Positions 10,977 through 22,264 of a stretch of DNA of 64,000 nucleotides are shown here, piece after piece. Positions within the stretch are counted from its first letter, which is position 1. Each line of letters starts with the position of its first letter. The notes under the pieces were generated by a model. The model searched no databases, was not told where the DNA came from, and saw only the letters and a list, made by a program, of their open reading frames with translations. The position numbers and the translations under genes are program-made. This stretch comes from Diabrotica undecimpunctata (lineage: Eukaryota > Arthropoda > Insecta > Coleoptera > Chrysomelidae). Where the stretch lies: the NCBI RefSeq assembly GCF_040954645.1, contig NC_092809.1, positions 67,965,141-68,029,140 of the forward strand, written 5' to 3'.

Positions 10977-13892
10977 TTGAGTTCAACAAACCCGGCTTCG
11001 AAACTCAACCGAAGACAAAGACAGAGAAAACTAAGAATCGGCACATGGAATGTGCAGGGCTGGAGAACAAAAGCCAGTGAAGTAACATCAGAATTCGAAA
11101 AGATGAATCTCGATATCCTCGTCACAACGGAAACAAAAAAGAAAGGAAACGGCACGGAAAGAATAGGGGAACTAATCCATTGTTGGAGCGGAGTAGAAAA
11201 GAAAGACCGCGCAAAAGCTGGAGTTGGAATTCTACTAAAGAAGAAATGGGAAAAATCTATAGACAATTGGGAACCCATAAACGAGAGAATTGCCAAACTG
11301 AAAATCAAGATGTATGGCAGAGAAATTATAATACTAGCAACATACGGTCTAACGGAAGACAGTCCAGCCAATGAGAAAGAACGATTTATCGAACAACTTC
11401 AAGAACAAATGGATAAGAGAAAACCTAAACAAGAAATAATAATAGTGGGGGATCTAAATGGAAGAGTCGGAAGAAAAGACAATGACAGAACAGTTGGTCC
11501 ATTTGGAAAAGACACAATTAACGACAACGGAGAAAGATTGGTAGAACTATGTGAAGTAAATGATTTGAAAATTATGAACGGATTTTACAAACACAAAAAT
11601 ATACATAAGTACACATGGACTCAAGAGACAAGAAAACTAAGATCCATGATTGACTACATTATCATGAACCACAAAAGCTCCATCAAAGTGAAAGACATCA
11701 GAGTGAAAAAAGGGGCAGAGTGTGGAACAGATCACAAACTTGTGGTGGCATGGATGGAATTCCCCTATATCTGGACAAAACAAAAACATACATCGATTGT
11801 TACAACGGGAACGACAATAAACGAAAAGAGGCTCAAATTACATCTATTGCAGGAAGAATCAATAAAAGATTTATACAAAAGAAGACTAGACCAAAAACTA
11901 GAAGAATTCAGATATGACACGTTAGATGAAATGCATGAACACATAAAAACCTGCCTGATTTCAGCGGCCTTAGAAGCTCTTGGAGAAGACGACCAAACGA
12001 ACACCCATCAGAATATCAAATTAAGGGAAGACACATTGAAATGCATAAAAGAAAAGAAAAAACTACACATAAAATACCTAAACACCAAAAAACAGGAAGA
12101 CTTAGACCTATATAGAGCGAAAAACAGAGAGGTAAAGAAAAGAGTAACAAATGAAAAGAACGAACGATGGGAACAAGCATGCACAGAGATAGAACGACAT
12201 ATCGGAGGAACGAGAAATTCAGAATCATGGCGAATATTAAAAGCACTTCAACGAAATAAGACAGAGAAAACCCAGATCGGCAAAATTAGTGAAAACGAGT
12301 GGCAAGAATACTACGTAGAACTACTTACAGAAAACCGTCCCCAATTTCAGGAAGAGAATATAGAACATGCAGGAAATGGGGCATACGACCAGATAGAAAT
12401 AAGCCTGGCAGAAGTTAAGAGAGCAATCAAGACATTGAAGAACAAAAAAGCCAAAGGACCCGGAGGAATACCAAACGAACTAATTAAAAACGGAACGGAA
12501 AAGTTATTCCGCATGCTACATAGAATGTTCGAAAGAGGACTAAATGGAGAAGAAATACCTGCGGAATGGACACAAGCATACATCACATCCATACATAAGA
12601 AAGAAAACAGGAAAAAATGTGAAAACTATAGAGGAATTAGTATAATATCGTCGGTAGGTAGACTTTACGGGAAAATTATTAAAGAAAAACTAGAAACTGA
12701 AATAATAGGAAAAATTGGAGAAGACCAAGCAGGGTTCACAGTAGGAAAATCATGCCTAGATCATACGTACACATTAGAACAACTGATAGAGAAGAAAATG
12801 GCAAAAGATAGACCGGTCCATCTGGCCTTTGTTGATCTAAAGAAAGCATATGACTCAATACCTAGAGTCAAATTATGGGAAGCAATGAATGATCTCGGAA
12901 TCCGACAAACACTAATAAAAGCAGTTAAAGCACTATACAAAGAAAACAAAGTAGCTATTAAATGTGGAAATAAAGCCTACAATTCATTTAAGACGACAAA
13001 AGGACTTCTACAAGGCTGTGCTACGTCCCCTACTCTGTTTAAAATATTCTTGGAAAAGACACTCAAACCATGGAGGAGAAAGTGCGAAGGAATGGGCATA
13101 CCAGTAAGAGACGAATACCTATACACCTTAAGTTTTGCCGACGATCAAGTAGTCATCGCACAAGATGAAGAAGATCTTAGCTTTATGCTCAGAAAACTAG
13201 AAGAAGAATATAAAAACAACGGAATGGAAATAAACTTAGAGAAAACCGAATACCTAACAACAGAAAACAAGGATATGAGAAACCTAGAGATAGACGAGGG
13301 AAGACAAATAAATGGAACAGATAAATTCAAGTATTTAGGAACCATAATATCGAACCAGGGAACAACAGAAGAAGATATAAACAACAGACTGAGACAAACA
13401 AGAAACTGTATAAGACAACTAAACTCAGTGTTGTGGGATAAAAACATTACGATAAAGACAAAAAAGAGAATATATAACACCCTGACAAGAAGTATCCTGA
13501 CATATGGGTCCGAAAACTGGACAATAAACAAGAGAAATAGAGGTAGAATAAGAGCAGTAGAAATGAAGTTCCTGAGGAGAAGCTGTAGACTTACAAAAAG
13601 AGACAGAATTGAAAACGCAGAGATTAAGCGGAGAATGGGAGTGCAATCAGACATAATCGACTATATAGAGGAGAAGAGACTATCCTGGTACGGCCACGTC
13701 AGAAGAGCGGACAGAGGACGCTGGATAAACAAAATCACAGAATGGAGCCCGATTGGAAGAAGAAAGAGAGGAAGACCCCGAAGGTCATTCAGAGATGAAA
13801 TCGACGAGGCTATGGAGAAAAGAACCCTGCGAGATGGAGACTGGAATGACAGGGAAAATTGGAGAAAACGGTTGAGTGAAGGAAGACAGTGA
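10977..13892 (+). CDS. RTE-type endonuclease / reverse transcriptase polyprotein
   Basis: The 971-codon frame has no stop. Endonuclease motifs: IGTWNVQGW (residues 21-29), TTETKKKG (the conserved Glu, about 53), VGDLNGRVG (about 155) and GTDHKLVV (about 250). RT motifs: GPGGIPNEL, NYRGISIIS, DQAGFTVGKSC, FVDLKKAYDS, LLQGCATSPTLF and the active site SFADDQVV (FADD at 720-723). A basic C-terminus with LSWYGHVRRA follows. Length and order match single-ORF RTE elements, which copy their RNA at a nicked target. The frame as listed starts at TTG. It is open upstream to 10,908 but has no ATG there, and the first in-frame ATG is near 11,102, inside the endonuclease. An ATG at 10,888 reads in another frame and meets this one only if the G run at 10,957-10,966 changes length. 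All visible catalytic residues are intact, so activity is possible. Confidence 0.85.
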   Translation: MSSTNPASKLNRRQRQRKLRIGTWNVQGWRTKASEVTSEFEKMNLDILVTTETKKKGNGTERIGELIHCWSGVEKKDRAKAGVGILLKKKWEKSIDNWEPINERIAKLKIKMYGREIIILATYGLTEDSPANEKERFIEQLQEQMDKRKPKQEIIIVGDLNGRVGRKDNDRTVGPFGKDTINDNGERLVELCEVNDLKIMNGFYKHKNIHKYTWTQETRKLRSMIDYIIMNHKSSIKVKDIRVKKGAECGTDHKLVVAWMEFPYIWTKQKHTSIVTTGTTINEKRLKLHLLQEESIKDLYKRRLDQKLEEFRYDTLDEMHEHIKTCLISAALEALGEDDQTNTHQNIKLREDTLKCIKEKKKLHIKYLNTKKQEDLDLYRAKNREVKKRVTNEKNERWEQACTEIERHIGGTRNSESWRILKALQRNKTEKTQIGKISENEWQEYYVELLTENRPQFQEENIEHAGNGAYDQIEISLAEVKRAIKTLKNKKAKGPGGIPNELIKNGTEKLFRMLHRMFERGLNGEEIPAEWTQAYITSIHKKENRKKCENYRGISIISSVGRLYGKIIKEKLETEIIGKIGEDQAGFTVGKSCLDHTYTLEQLIEKKMAKDRPVHLAFVDLKKAYDSIPRVKLWEAMNDLGIRQTLIKAVKALYKENKVAIKCGNKAYNSFKTTKGLLQGCATSPTLFKIFLEKTLKPWRRKCEGMGIPVRDEYLYTLSFADDQVVIAQDEEDLSFMLRKLEEEYKNNGMEINLEKTEYLTTENKDMRNLEIDEGRQINGTDKFKYLGTIISNQGTTEEDINNRLRQTRNCIRQLNSVLWDKNITIKTKKRIYNTLTRSILTYGSENWTINKRNRGRIRAVEMKFLRRSCRLTKRDRIENAEIKRRMGVQSDIIDYIEEKRLSWYGHVRRADRGRWINKITEWSPIGRRKRGRPRRSFRDEIDEAMEKRTLRDGDWNDRENWRKRLSEGRQ

Positions 13893-13920
13893 AAACTGTG
13901 GAAATCCTTAGTAGTAGTAG

Positions 13921-14590
13921 TAAAAACAATTAAAAATAAGAAACATAAAGGGCAAGTTTTAAAAATATTAAAACAAAGAACAGTAATAATGAATAATTTA
14001 TTAAAAATATGTAAAAAGAAATAAATTACTCACAATCAATTTAATTTTACTACCCAAGACGACCGGTTTCGCTTTCTAAAATTTGCAAAGCATCATCAGG
14101 TCAGTGGTACAAAGTAAATTAAATGCTGAAATTATAAAAAGCACATATTAGAGTACTGTCATAAGAATATAGACCAAAAAAGTTATAGATCAAAAAAAGG
14201 TTTTAGTAATTATGCCAATATTATATGTCTGCGTTTATTAATATGCATAAAATTGCTTTAGCAGACAAAGTAACAACCCACAAATTGGTAAGAGAAAAAA
14301 TCTGTTGAATTGTAATAAATTAGAAATAAACAAAATACTACTTACATTCCGGTACAAGAGTTTTTATATAGTGATTGGTGATACATAGTTCAAACTATCC
14401 CGTATTACTGATAATGAGTGATCTTAGGTCAATGTTGTAACTGTCTGACAACTTAGAAGGAAGTTTATTGAGGGGAGGGATGTTAACAGATGATATAGGA
14501 GTAAGGTATATGTTATTGTTTGTTGAAAGAAAGTGTGATGTTTTATATTATTTAAGTTAATAAAGTTATTTATATTTATTAAACAGATAT
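13921..14590. other. Non-coding stretch with a ribozyme-like motif
   Basis: Apart from the motif annotated at 14,047-14,103, this region shows no coding signal. It is AT-rich and may be the body of the element that carries that motif. Confidence 0.35.
14047..14103 (-). ncRNA. Hammerhead-like motif, possibly from a Penelope-type or related element
   Basis: On the minus strand the order is CCTGATGA, a stem GCTTT...AAAGC, GAAA, then CCGGTCGTC. This resembles the hammerhead core (CUGAUGA, stem II, GAAA, cleavage triplet GUC) reported in the terminal repeats of Penelope-like elements. Stem III would be minimal and stem I is weak as far as I can judge, so self-cleavage is unproven. Confidence 0.35.
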
Positions 14591-14975
14591 ATTTTGAAAT
14601 GTGTGCTAAATTATTGAAAATTTTTATACAGAAAGAGGACAGACAGAGTGACCAACACAGAGGTATTAAGACGAATAGGTAAAGAGGTGGAATTATTAAC
14701 AACTGTTAAAAGGAGGAAAGCGTCATACCTAGGCCATGTGTTCCGTAATGATAAGTACAGTCTGCTACAGCTTATCGTGGAAGGCAAGATTTAGGGTAGA
14801 AGAGGTTTGAGCAGAAAGAAGAAATCCTGGCTGAGAAACTTGAGAGAGTGGTTTCAAATACCAGAAGCTGCGAACATAATACATGATGCACAAAACAGAG
14901 AAACCTATCATTTGATGGTCGCCAATCTTCGGTAGAAGACGGAAGGCACATAAAGAGGAAGAAGAAACTACACTT
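14590..14975 (+). mobile_element. 5'-truncated RTE/BovB-like LINE tail
   Basis: The fragment encodes the end of a LINE polyprotein: RVTNTEVLRRIGKEVELL, SYLGHVFRNDKYSLLQLI, then SWLRNLREWF and MVANLR before a stop, with one internal TAG. It finishes in an ggcacataaagaggaagaagaa tail. The same end is seen at 6,482-6,583, 47,455-47,705 and, on the minus strand, 62,745-64,000, so these are copies of related LINEs. The clade is inferred from the RT of the 62,745-64,000 copy. Confidence 0.7.
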
Positions 14976-16309
14976 ATAGCAGCAACCTACGGACCACCTA
15001 AGAAGGGTGATCAGAGGGTTTTCTGCCTATCTAAGAATACTTTTTTTGAGACGAGACATCACGATGTGAACATCTCCTCTAGTTTGACTAGGATGTATGC
15101 ATTCCTGGCGTCCTGTCGCGCAGATGCTACTCTCCTACCACTTGCTACAATTAATACGCTATATTTCAAAGGTAAGTAAGTGTTTTTTCATTGTACAGAT
15201 AACAGCAATGAGTTAAGCCTAGTACTTTTCGTGATAGTTAAATTAATTACTAGTTTATTCACAATCAAAATATTGCCTTTTTTTGTTATTATTCTTGTCA
15301 TTTAACCAGCGGCCTCTTTAAGTTTTACACAAAGCTGAATGTAAAATGTAAAATAAGCCAATTTGCTGTAGTGGGACTAATTTATAATAGACGGCTCCAG
15401 AAAAAAATGAACAGAAAGAGATAACCACTGCATTGTTCCTTTTCTTTATAATTACTTTTTATACACTTTTACACTAAAATTTGATACCATACTAAGATAT
15501 TTATAAAAAAGAAAGTAAAATAAACTTCTTTTGTAGAAATACAATCCCTATGTGTACTTGTTCTGAATACGTAACAAAAAACTGCATTCACGAAACCCAC
15601 CCAACAATTTAAGCAGCGCCACTGTAGTAAAGCGTGAGATGTCGGAAAGTTTTCATTTTCTGTCTATATTTATGGTTTTTTAGATAGAGATACAAGCAAT
15701 TTATGTAAGTTTTTGCCGGGGACGGCACGGTGAAATGTATATAGTTTTGTGGGTTTTCTGAAATAAATATAAACTACCACTACTGCAGTAGTGAAGATAC
15801 CAGATAGCAAAAAACTTATTTATGTGCACCCTCTAACTTGGTTATACCATTAAAGTATACTAAAAAATCGTAAATTTATCAAATTTATATCTATAAAATA
15901 ATATTGATTTATATGAATACGGGAATATGTTTAAAATAGGGAACACAGTGTGTATTTTCTTAAAAAGCAAAATTCATAAGACATAAATACATAATAATAC
16001 CTTTAATTCTTATTATTTTTGTTTCTCGATCTAGGTATTGAAGTAATAATTCCGGTATTCATTTATAATTGAAGCGTTTATTTAAAAAACAACCCTTGTC
16101 AAACAATTTAAATTTGGGCAAATCAAGAAAAACTGCCCATCTTCAATTTATTTCAATTCTTACTTTTACAATTCATTGAGGCATGTGGATATCAAAATAA
16201 TTATATATGTTGATTTCATGTTTATAAACAAAAATCGGTAGAAACTTAACAAAATAATTGGAAAATGAACATATATAATATCCTCGTGGATATAACAAAA
16301 AATTATATG
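14976..16309. other. No gene recognised
   Basis: AT-rich sequence without long frames or obvious repeats. The short segment around 14,990-15,170 is less AT-rich but matches nothing I know. Confidence 0.4.
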
Positions 16310-18130
16310 ATGTCTATTCTCCACCACTGTTATTATCATCGCTAAATAGTTCTACCACTGGAATATTGTCCTTAGTTTTCCCGGATTCTGTTTCTAAATT
16401 AAGGTAGAATTCTTCATTAAGGAGATTCTTGAGATATTTAGTTAACTCCATTAGATCGCGAAACTTTGGTTGACTTATTTTATTTTTCGCGTTATTTGGT
16501 ATCAGGGTTATTTGTTTTGGTGTTGTTTTTCTAGTTATGGTGTGGAACGTCCATGGTCGGCGATAACTTTGACGTATTAAAACTTATCCAGGATACTTCT
16601 CAGATATTCGGTACATTCTTGCTGGTTTCAATAAAATTTTTGGTTTTGGATTTTTTAAAAATAAATCCGTAAAACTTTCATCTATAGGAAATTAGTCAGT
16701 TTCTTTTCCAGCATTAACCACTTTAAACGGAGAAGGTTTAGACCTTGGCTGCTGAATAAGATCATCCCATTCTTTTGTAACATCAACAGTCACTTTTTCT
16801 GCACGAGAAATGTTGTTGTCATATAATTATGTCATCCATTTTACCGAGTATATGATATTTTATATAATGAAATATCATGGAAGTTACTTCATTCTTACCG
16901 CGGGTAGCCATTCCTTCGTAATAGGTATACATATGGACTTCATTGACTCCGATGTCGTGTACACCAAACTCATAGTAGGTACCAAGGTTGTCTGGTATAA
17001 AAAACTTTATTTGTAGTCAAATTTTGTAGCGGAAGATTTTGCATAAAGTCAAAGATTATTGCAGATACAATATTACTATGCTAACATTTATGTTCAATTT
17101 TTCGTTGTATATCATAAAATGCCTTTGTATTAGCCTGATAAAGGTTTCTTACTTGAAGTGGTTCCTTTTTTGTTGATTCATCGATATTAGGTAGTTTCAG
17201 TTGTGCTTCAGTTTCATCACTTAATGTACCTGTGTCAGATCTAAGGTAAGAAAAAGAATTATGTTAAATTGAATTTGAAATATTTTATAAAAAACAAAGT
17301 AAGAAACCTTGGACTGTGAGTGAAATTGTGAAATTGTTTAAGGGCTCTGTACATATTTTTTACATTTAACTCTGATGGTAGATAAATTTTATTTTCGTCC
17401 AGTCTCTATGTATAAGGACTTTGGTGGCCTTTGAATAAAGAAATGTTAGCCATTATGTTTTCTATATCAGCAGGATGTGTCTTCTTAGTCCTATTTGTAT
17501 GCTTGCCGCTGACATATTTTGGAAAACATCCACTCACTGCTAAGCTATTTCTAATTCGAACGATCTGCATTTCAGTAACACCGAAAATACTACGAAGAGC
17601 TTTGGCACAAATACTTACGTCTTTTCCCGGTATTCTAATTTTATACATAAAAGAAGCTACGTGGTGGACCTTGTTGATGTCGAGCTTTAGTTGTAACTTC
17701 ATTTCCACTGTCACTAGTAGTACTGCGGTTAGATAAAGCAGCTTGTGGAACACGACTGTGTTCCACAAGCTGCTTTATTACATATGTGTCCTTATGGACA
17801 GGAGTAATGCTAATAAGGTTTCATAAATATGAATCCTGCTCATCTTTAGTCTTCATATTATTAAACATATTCGGTAAGTCGGAACGTTGTTCCTGTATTA
17901 TTACATAGAAGCATCGGTAGCGTTTTCACCTACAACCAAGATTCATTCATACAGTCATTTCCTGTTGTTTGGGCTAAAACATCCTTATCACCTTTTTGCG
18001 TTTTGTGAGCAGCTCCATGTATTTTAGCGTGTTTTATAGTTTTCTTTAGATAAACTTCTCTTTTCCGTTTTCGTGGTTGATCTGTAATTCAAATTTCACA
18101 AATGCTATCATTTATAGTATAAGAGGTATT
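16310..18130 (-). pseudogene. DUF7869-type protein relic, copy C, internally deleted
   Basis: Reading the minus strand from 18,130 down: a basic segment PRKRKREVYLKKTIKHAK; a segment at 17,406-17,768 with VSICAKALRSIFGVTE and GKHTNRTKKTHP, matching the DNA-binding-like N-terminal part of this family; YQANTKAFYDIQRK; then FDFMQNLPLQNL, the core motif leading to NEVHMYTYYEG and HYIKYHI. Immediately after, the sequence jumps to a C-terminal part (VTKEWDDLIQQ, then VLIRQSYRRPW), so the block with GDNCCGQ and HTQNEGD seen in copy A is missing. Several stops and frameshifts are present. A perfect hairpin lies inside it at 17,733-17,778. Confidence 0.55.
17733..17778. repeat. Perfect 21-bp inverted repeat with 4-base loop
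   Basis: Arms 17,733-17,753 and 17,758-17,778 (ataaagcagcttgtggaacac and its exact complement) flank gact. The pairing is perfect although the surrounding gene relic is heavily mutated, so the right arm looks like a recent snap-back duplication. Confidence 0.9.
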
Positions 18131-19675
18131 GTGTTGAACAGTTTCCACCATGCTAAAATATTTTTCTAATACAAAAGAAACAAACGTCACTTGTTATTAA
18201 AAAAGAACGCACACTACTGATAAATTTATAGACAAGATCATTCACGCTTAGCGATGACCGTTGACTAAGATGGGACGTATTGCTTTTACAAAAAACCGCA
18301 TGGACTTCTGTTATTTTTCTAAAACTATCTGAATTTTCTATGTAGTTTACTCCGGACATCAGGGATTTTTATACAACTGAATGTGTAAGATCGATAAAGG
18401 AACTACTATTCTATACGAACAACATATAAAGTCAAATTTGTAAAAAATGGACATGCGTTTTTTTTTCAAATAAACGCTTAAATTTTTTTAATCCGCCTCA
18501 TAAATATTTTTCACTTGACTTATTTCGAGAGATAGGTACTTCCTCATAACAAAGCAACGCTTGCTTTTTTAACGTTAATTTAATGTATGTTGCAACTTTT
18601 ATCGATCTGTCTTATACAAATTTAAACTAATGTTGGGATATTTGTGCTTTATACATCAAATACTTTTGCCCATAATTTCATGGTGTTGATAAGTGAATTT
18701 ACTGTACATAAGTCGTAATAGCGTGCTTTTCTAGTCATCAGAAAATAGTCCACAATCATACCACAATCATCTCTATTTAATAGATTGTTAGACAATTTCT
18801 TATTGTTTCTTTTATTCTATCCCTACCTCTTCATGAGAATCATCTGATCCAGCTCATTTACTTCTTTTTTTTATTTAATTATTTAGAAATTAGTTTTTTA
18901 TTATTGATAATATTGTTGATTTTAATATTATTATTATCCAGATTTATGCTATGCAGTTTTCCCTCTCTCTAAGAGAAAAACATTCCCTCATCCATATCCC
19001 CCTACTAAAGTAACTACTGGTTTTTGCAATATTTGAAATGTATTATAGGGATGAATACCAAAATTCAGCTATTTCATGTTCTGAAGGATTTCCCCTACAA
19101 CATCAATAATTAAAAAGCTCCATTTGGTTATTTTTCGTCGTATTTAAGAAGAAGATTGTTGATGCTAGTTATCGTTACACTAATAAGTGTGGTTTACCTG
19201 CTTCGTTTCTTTACTAGTCTGAGAGTAAAGAAATCTGGTTGCTCTATGTGCATACCAGGTCTCAATAAAACTTAAAGTTGTCATTTTTAAGTATTGTATA
19301 TACAAAATGTATAATACGGGAGATAATTAATTTGGAAAATTCCCAGTTTATTGTTCAGATCTTAATGAAAAATCTTTCCTACTAACCAGTGTTGGATCTT
19401 GTTATCAGTTGCTATAAATTCCTCTCAGCCCTTGGTAAGATGTTGAATCGTTTCTTAAGCTTGATATCCAAATAAGCATTTGTTGTTTAGAACCTGAAGA
19501 TCTTTGACGATATATTTTAGCTAATTTTTACTTTGAAGAACTTTATCAAATATTCCTCCGTTATTGCTATTACCTTATGTTGTATTGGGAGGAGCGATTT
19601 CATCTAGGTTCTTATTTTTCTCCTATTGTTGGCCAATGGTTGATTTGTAAATATAGTGCGATGTTAGTACGAATA
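18131..19675. other. No gene recognised
   Basis: AT-rich. The minus-strand frame at 18,153-18,359 may be more of the DUF7869 relic upstream region but carries no motif. Nothing else stands out. Confidence 0.4.
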
Positions 19676-20075
19676 TAGTAAAAGAAATAACATAGAGCAA
19701 ATAAAAGGAGTTAGGCAAATCAAAGCAAGGAAGAAAAGAACGAAATGAAACGTAAGAAAGAAGAACAGCAAGAACAGAAGAAACGGGGAAAGCGCGAAAA
19801 TTAAGGAAAGAAAGGACTTAAACAGTGAAAGTAAGGAAACAAAGAGAAGAAAAATAACAAAGGAAAGAAATGTAACAAAGAAAAAAAAAGGGAAAGAAAC
19901 AAAATAAAAGGTTGCAAATAAAGGAAAGAGAAAAATAAAGTAAATCGAAAAAAGAACAAAAGGAAAAAAGAAAATAAAGAAAAGAAAGAAAAGAAAAAAA
20001 AGAAATGAAAAAATAAAAGAAAGCAAATAACGGAAAGAAAGAAAAATATAAGAAGGGGAAGAAAGGAAAAGATAC
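19676..20075. repeat. Polypurine tract of about 400 bp
   Basis: The plus strand is almost entirely A and G, built from irregular aaag, gaaa and aagaa units with rare pyrimidines. The Phe/Leu/Ser-rich minus-strand frames over it are composition artefacts. It probably grew from a (GAAA)n-type tail. Confidence 0.85.
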
Positions 20076-20129
20076 AGATCGACAAGATGGCGACACAAAC
20101 ACATTTCCATCGGATACGATCAAGAAACA

Positions 20130-20565
20130 TAGTTAAATTGTAGTAAAGGACTAATATGGACAGCTTACGAAAAACTGAGGGAAGTCTTTAGATTAGATAT
20201 TCCCATTTAATTAAAAAGAAAGGTCTTTGGTCAATGTGTACTTCCAGTTCTAAAGTAAATTACAAGTGGCACAAAGAGCAATGCAATGCAAAGGTCAATG
20301 CATTTAAAAGAATGGCAACACTGAAATGAAACTGGACAGGACATACTACCAGACTCAGAGATGAAAGATGCACTAAAGAATTTTTAAAATGAACTCGATG
20401 CTTGTCGTAATCGACGACGTCCTCCAACAAGGTGATCAGACGACATCAAGCGTATGCAGGAGAACTGGATTCAGGGTGCTCAAGATCGGACGCAATGGAA
20501 ATATTGAGGCCGTGAGGCCTATGTTAAGCAGTAGACTTAAAGCAGATAATGATAATGATGTACAT
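20130..20565 (+). mobile_element. LINE C-terminal fragment with 3' tail
   Basis: The fragment reads WTAYEKLREVFRLDIP, LKRKVFGQCVLPVL, MQRSMH, RRRPPTR, DDIKRMQENWIQGAQDRTQWK across several frames. This is the familiar C-terminus of an insect LINE that ends in a gat/gaa-rich repeat, here gcagataatgataatgatg. Frameshifts and stops show it is dead and 5'-truncated. Confidence 0.7.
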
Positions 20566-21582
20566 CTAATACAGTATTCATTTAAGGTAATAAAAAATAT
20601 CAATTATTGAATATTTGTGTAATACACAATCCTAGGCCAAATAAATATATTATTAATCGACAAATCGATATTAAGTTCGTGATATTAACTTAAAAATCGT
20701 TTTGTGAAAAACAAACCGGAGTTTTACTTATATTCTAACAATCCCATTGTTTGCTTGACTAAAACATATTTTTATATTGCTTGTTTGCTATGACTTAAAC
20801 ATAGTAAAGAGGCCATGTCATTTAAACAATGTTCATGAGGTTCTTTTTATTTAATCGAGTTCCATTATTGTTTCATAAAAGCTGAAATATTGGTTTTCCA
20901 ATATAATAGCCGGTCTCTTCGCATTTAAAAACGTATTAAACGTCGTTAAATTTGCTCGAATCGTACAATTTTTATCACGGTGGTTTTCGATGTGAATACA
21001 CGCCGAACGCAATATCATCATAAATCAACCATCGACAAATTCTCCCCTTACCTTGTGAGGAATTCCTCAAATTTTCAGCACGACTGTACGTTTGGCGGTT
21101 CATTTTTTATCGACATGGGGATTTGTCGGCTTGGTGACAATTTAGTGTAGTGGATTATACAAAATTTGACACATGGTGTAAAATTTTTAACAATATTGTT
21201 TAGCCCAAAACTAGTATAGGTGTCGAATTTTTCATTTGAATTACTATTGTATTGTCAACATTATTGTTGACTGTAACTCAAAATATTTACCTAGTTGATT
21301 AGAAGAATCACTGTTGCAAATGATAATTAAATACAAAATGTGATGTAATTAAAGCAAGATTTAAGTGACTAGAAACGGTAAAGGTAAAGGTAAAGAACTC
21401 CATTCCTCATAGAAAAGATTTTTTATGTGTTTTTTGTGAAGTCGCTTAATGTGCTGTCTTTGAGATGTTTTTTAAAAACTTTCCTTTTTAGATTTTGAAA
21501 AAATTTAAAGTTTTTAACTTAAGTTAAACATTATAATACTTAACCTTGTTTATATAACTGTATAAAACTTGTTTTTGATTAA
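20566..21582. other. No gene recognised
   Basis: AT-rich stretch. A short ggtaaa triplication lies near 21,376. No other structure was seen. Confidence 0.4.
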
Positions 21583-22264
21583 TTGGGAGTGTCACTCTAC
21601 CCGCGCGTGGCCGCAAGAACAACAAGAAGGTTGCCAATGTCATTTTTTACGCTTGTCTGAATGTTGCTTAAATCAACAGTCAAGTTTTTTATTATGAAAA
21701 TATACTATAGAGAAGACCATCGTAAGACGAAAATTTTTACGAGATCTAGGTTTTGCGTTACTTCAAGATCATTTCCGGATAAGAGCTTCAATTATCTCAT
21801 TACCAACAACTTTGAAACTTTGAAACAAGAGCAAATTGGTGGTTATTAAGAAAGAGAACAACAAACAAATATATCTTTTCACCAAAAAGGCAGATGTAAA
21901 TATTGCGACCGTAACAAAAATAGACCTACAAAATATTTTTGTAAAAGAATGCCAGAAAATGTGTTTGGAACATGCAAATTTTATGTGCAATGACTGCTAT
22001 AGAAAATAAGTTATTTTTTGTAAAAATTACTGTGTTTTAGCAATTTTTTGTTAAAATTTACGTGTGTTAAAAGATTGTTAATTTTTCTATATGAAAAATA
22101 TCTTTCCTCTTTCATTTCTGTTGTTGACTTATTTTTTTTTTAATTTTACTAAAACAAATACAATATTTTATCAGGTAATTATTTTCAGTTCAAATAAAAT
22201 AAGGTCATAAATAAGTGCGGACTCAGAGTCCGCATGTTATAAAACTGGCGCGCTCACTGAAGGA
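21583..22264 (+). mobile_element. Small piggyBac-type relic, probably non-autonomous
   Basis: The stretch is bounded by TTAA at 21,579-21,582 and 22,265-22,268, the piggyBac target. Near each end is a short palindrome: gagtgtcactc at 21,587-21,597 and gcggactcagagtccgc at 22,217-22,233. The two ends share only AGTG and GCGCG-like words, so the terminal repeat is weak. Inside, 21,886-22,010 encodes a cysteine-rich piggyBac C-terminus. At about 680 bp it lacks any catalytic domain. Confidence 0.45.
21886..22010 (+). pseudogene. piggyBac C-terminal cysteine-rich domain remnant
   Basis: The sequence reads GRCKYCDRNKNRPTKYFCK, then after a one-base frameshift ECQKMCLEHANFMCNDCYRK and a stop. The Cys/His spacing matches the RING/PHD-like zinc domain that ends many piggyBac transposases and binds the terminal repeats. 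No other part of the transposase is evident nearby. Confidence 0.55.

Larger units (their letters stand above)
10695..13920 (+). mobile_element. RTE-type LINE, nearly complete
   Basis: The element has a short leader with a tandem repeat, a single long frame with endonuclease and reverse transcriptase, and a very short 3' end finishing in tagtagtagtag, the microsatellite-like tail usual for RTE elements. The 9-mer taaaaacaa occurs at 10,686-10,694 and 13,921-13,929 and may be the target duplication, which would give an element of about 3.2 kb. This is the best-preserved element in the window. Confidence 0.8.

Noticed and set aside
10904..11371. 155-codon minus-strand ORF over the RTE start
   Set aside because: Shadow of the endonuclease frame. 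The plus strand carries clear motifs.
13145..13654. 169-codon minus-strand ORF
   Set aside because: Shadow of the RTE reverse transcriptase. The hydrophobic composition mirrors the Lys/Arg/Glu-rich plus frame.
17431..17736. 101-codon plus-strand ORF with hydrophobic stretches
   Set aside because: It is the reverse of the DUF7869-type relic segment, whose motifs are on the minus strand.
19664..20130. Three overlapping minus-strand ORFs of 101-148 codons
   Set aside because: They are Phe/Leu/Ser-rich translations of a polypurine tract in three frames at once, which is a composition effect.
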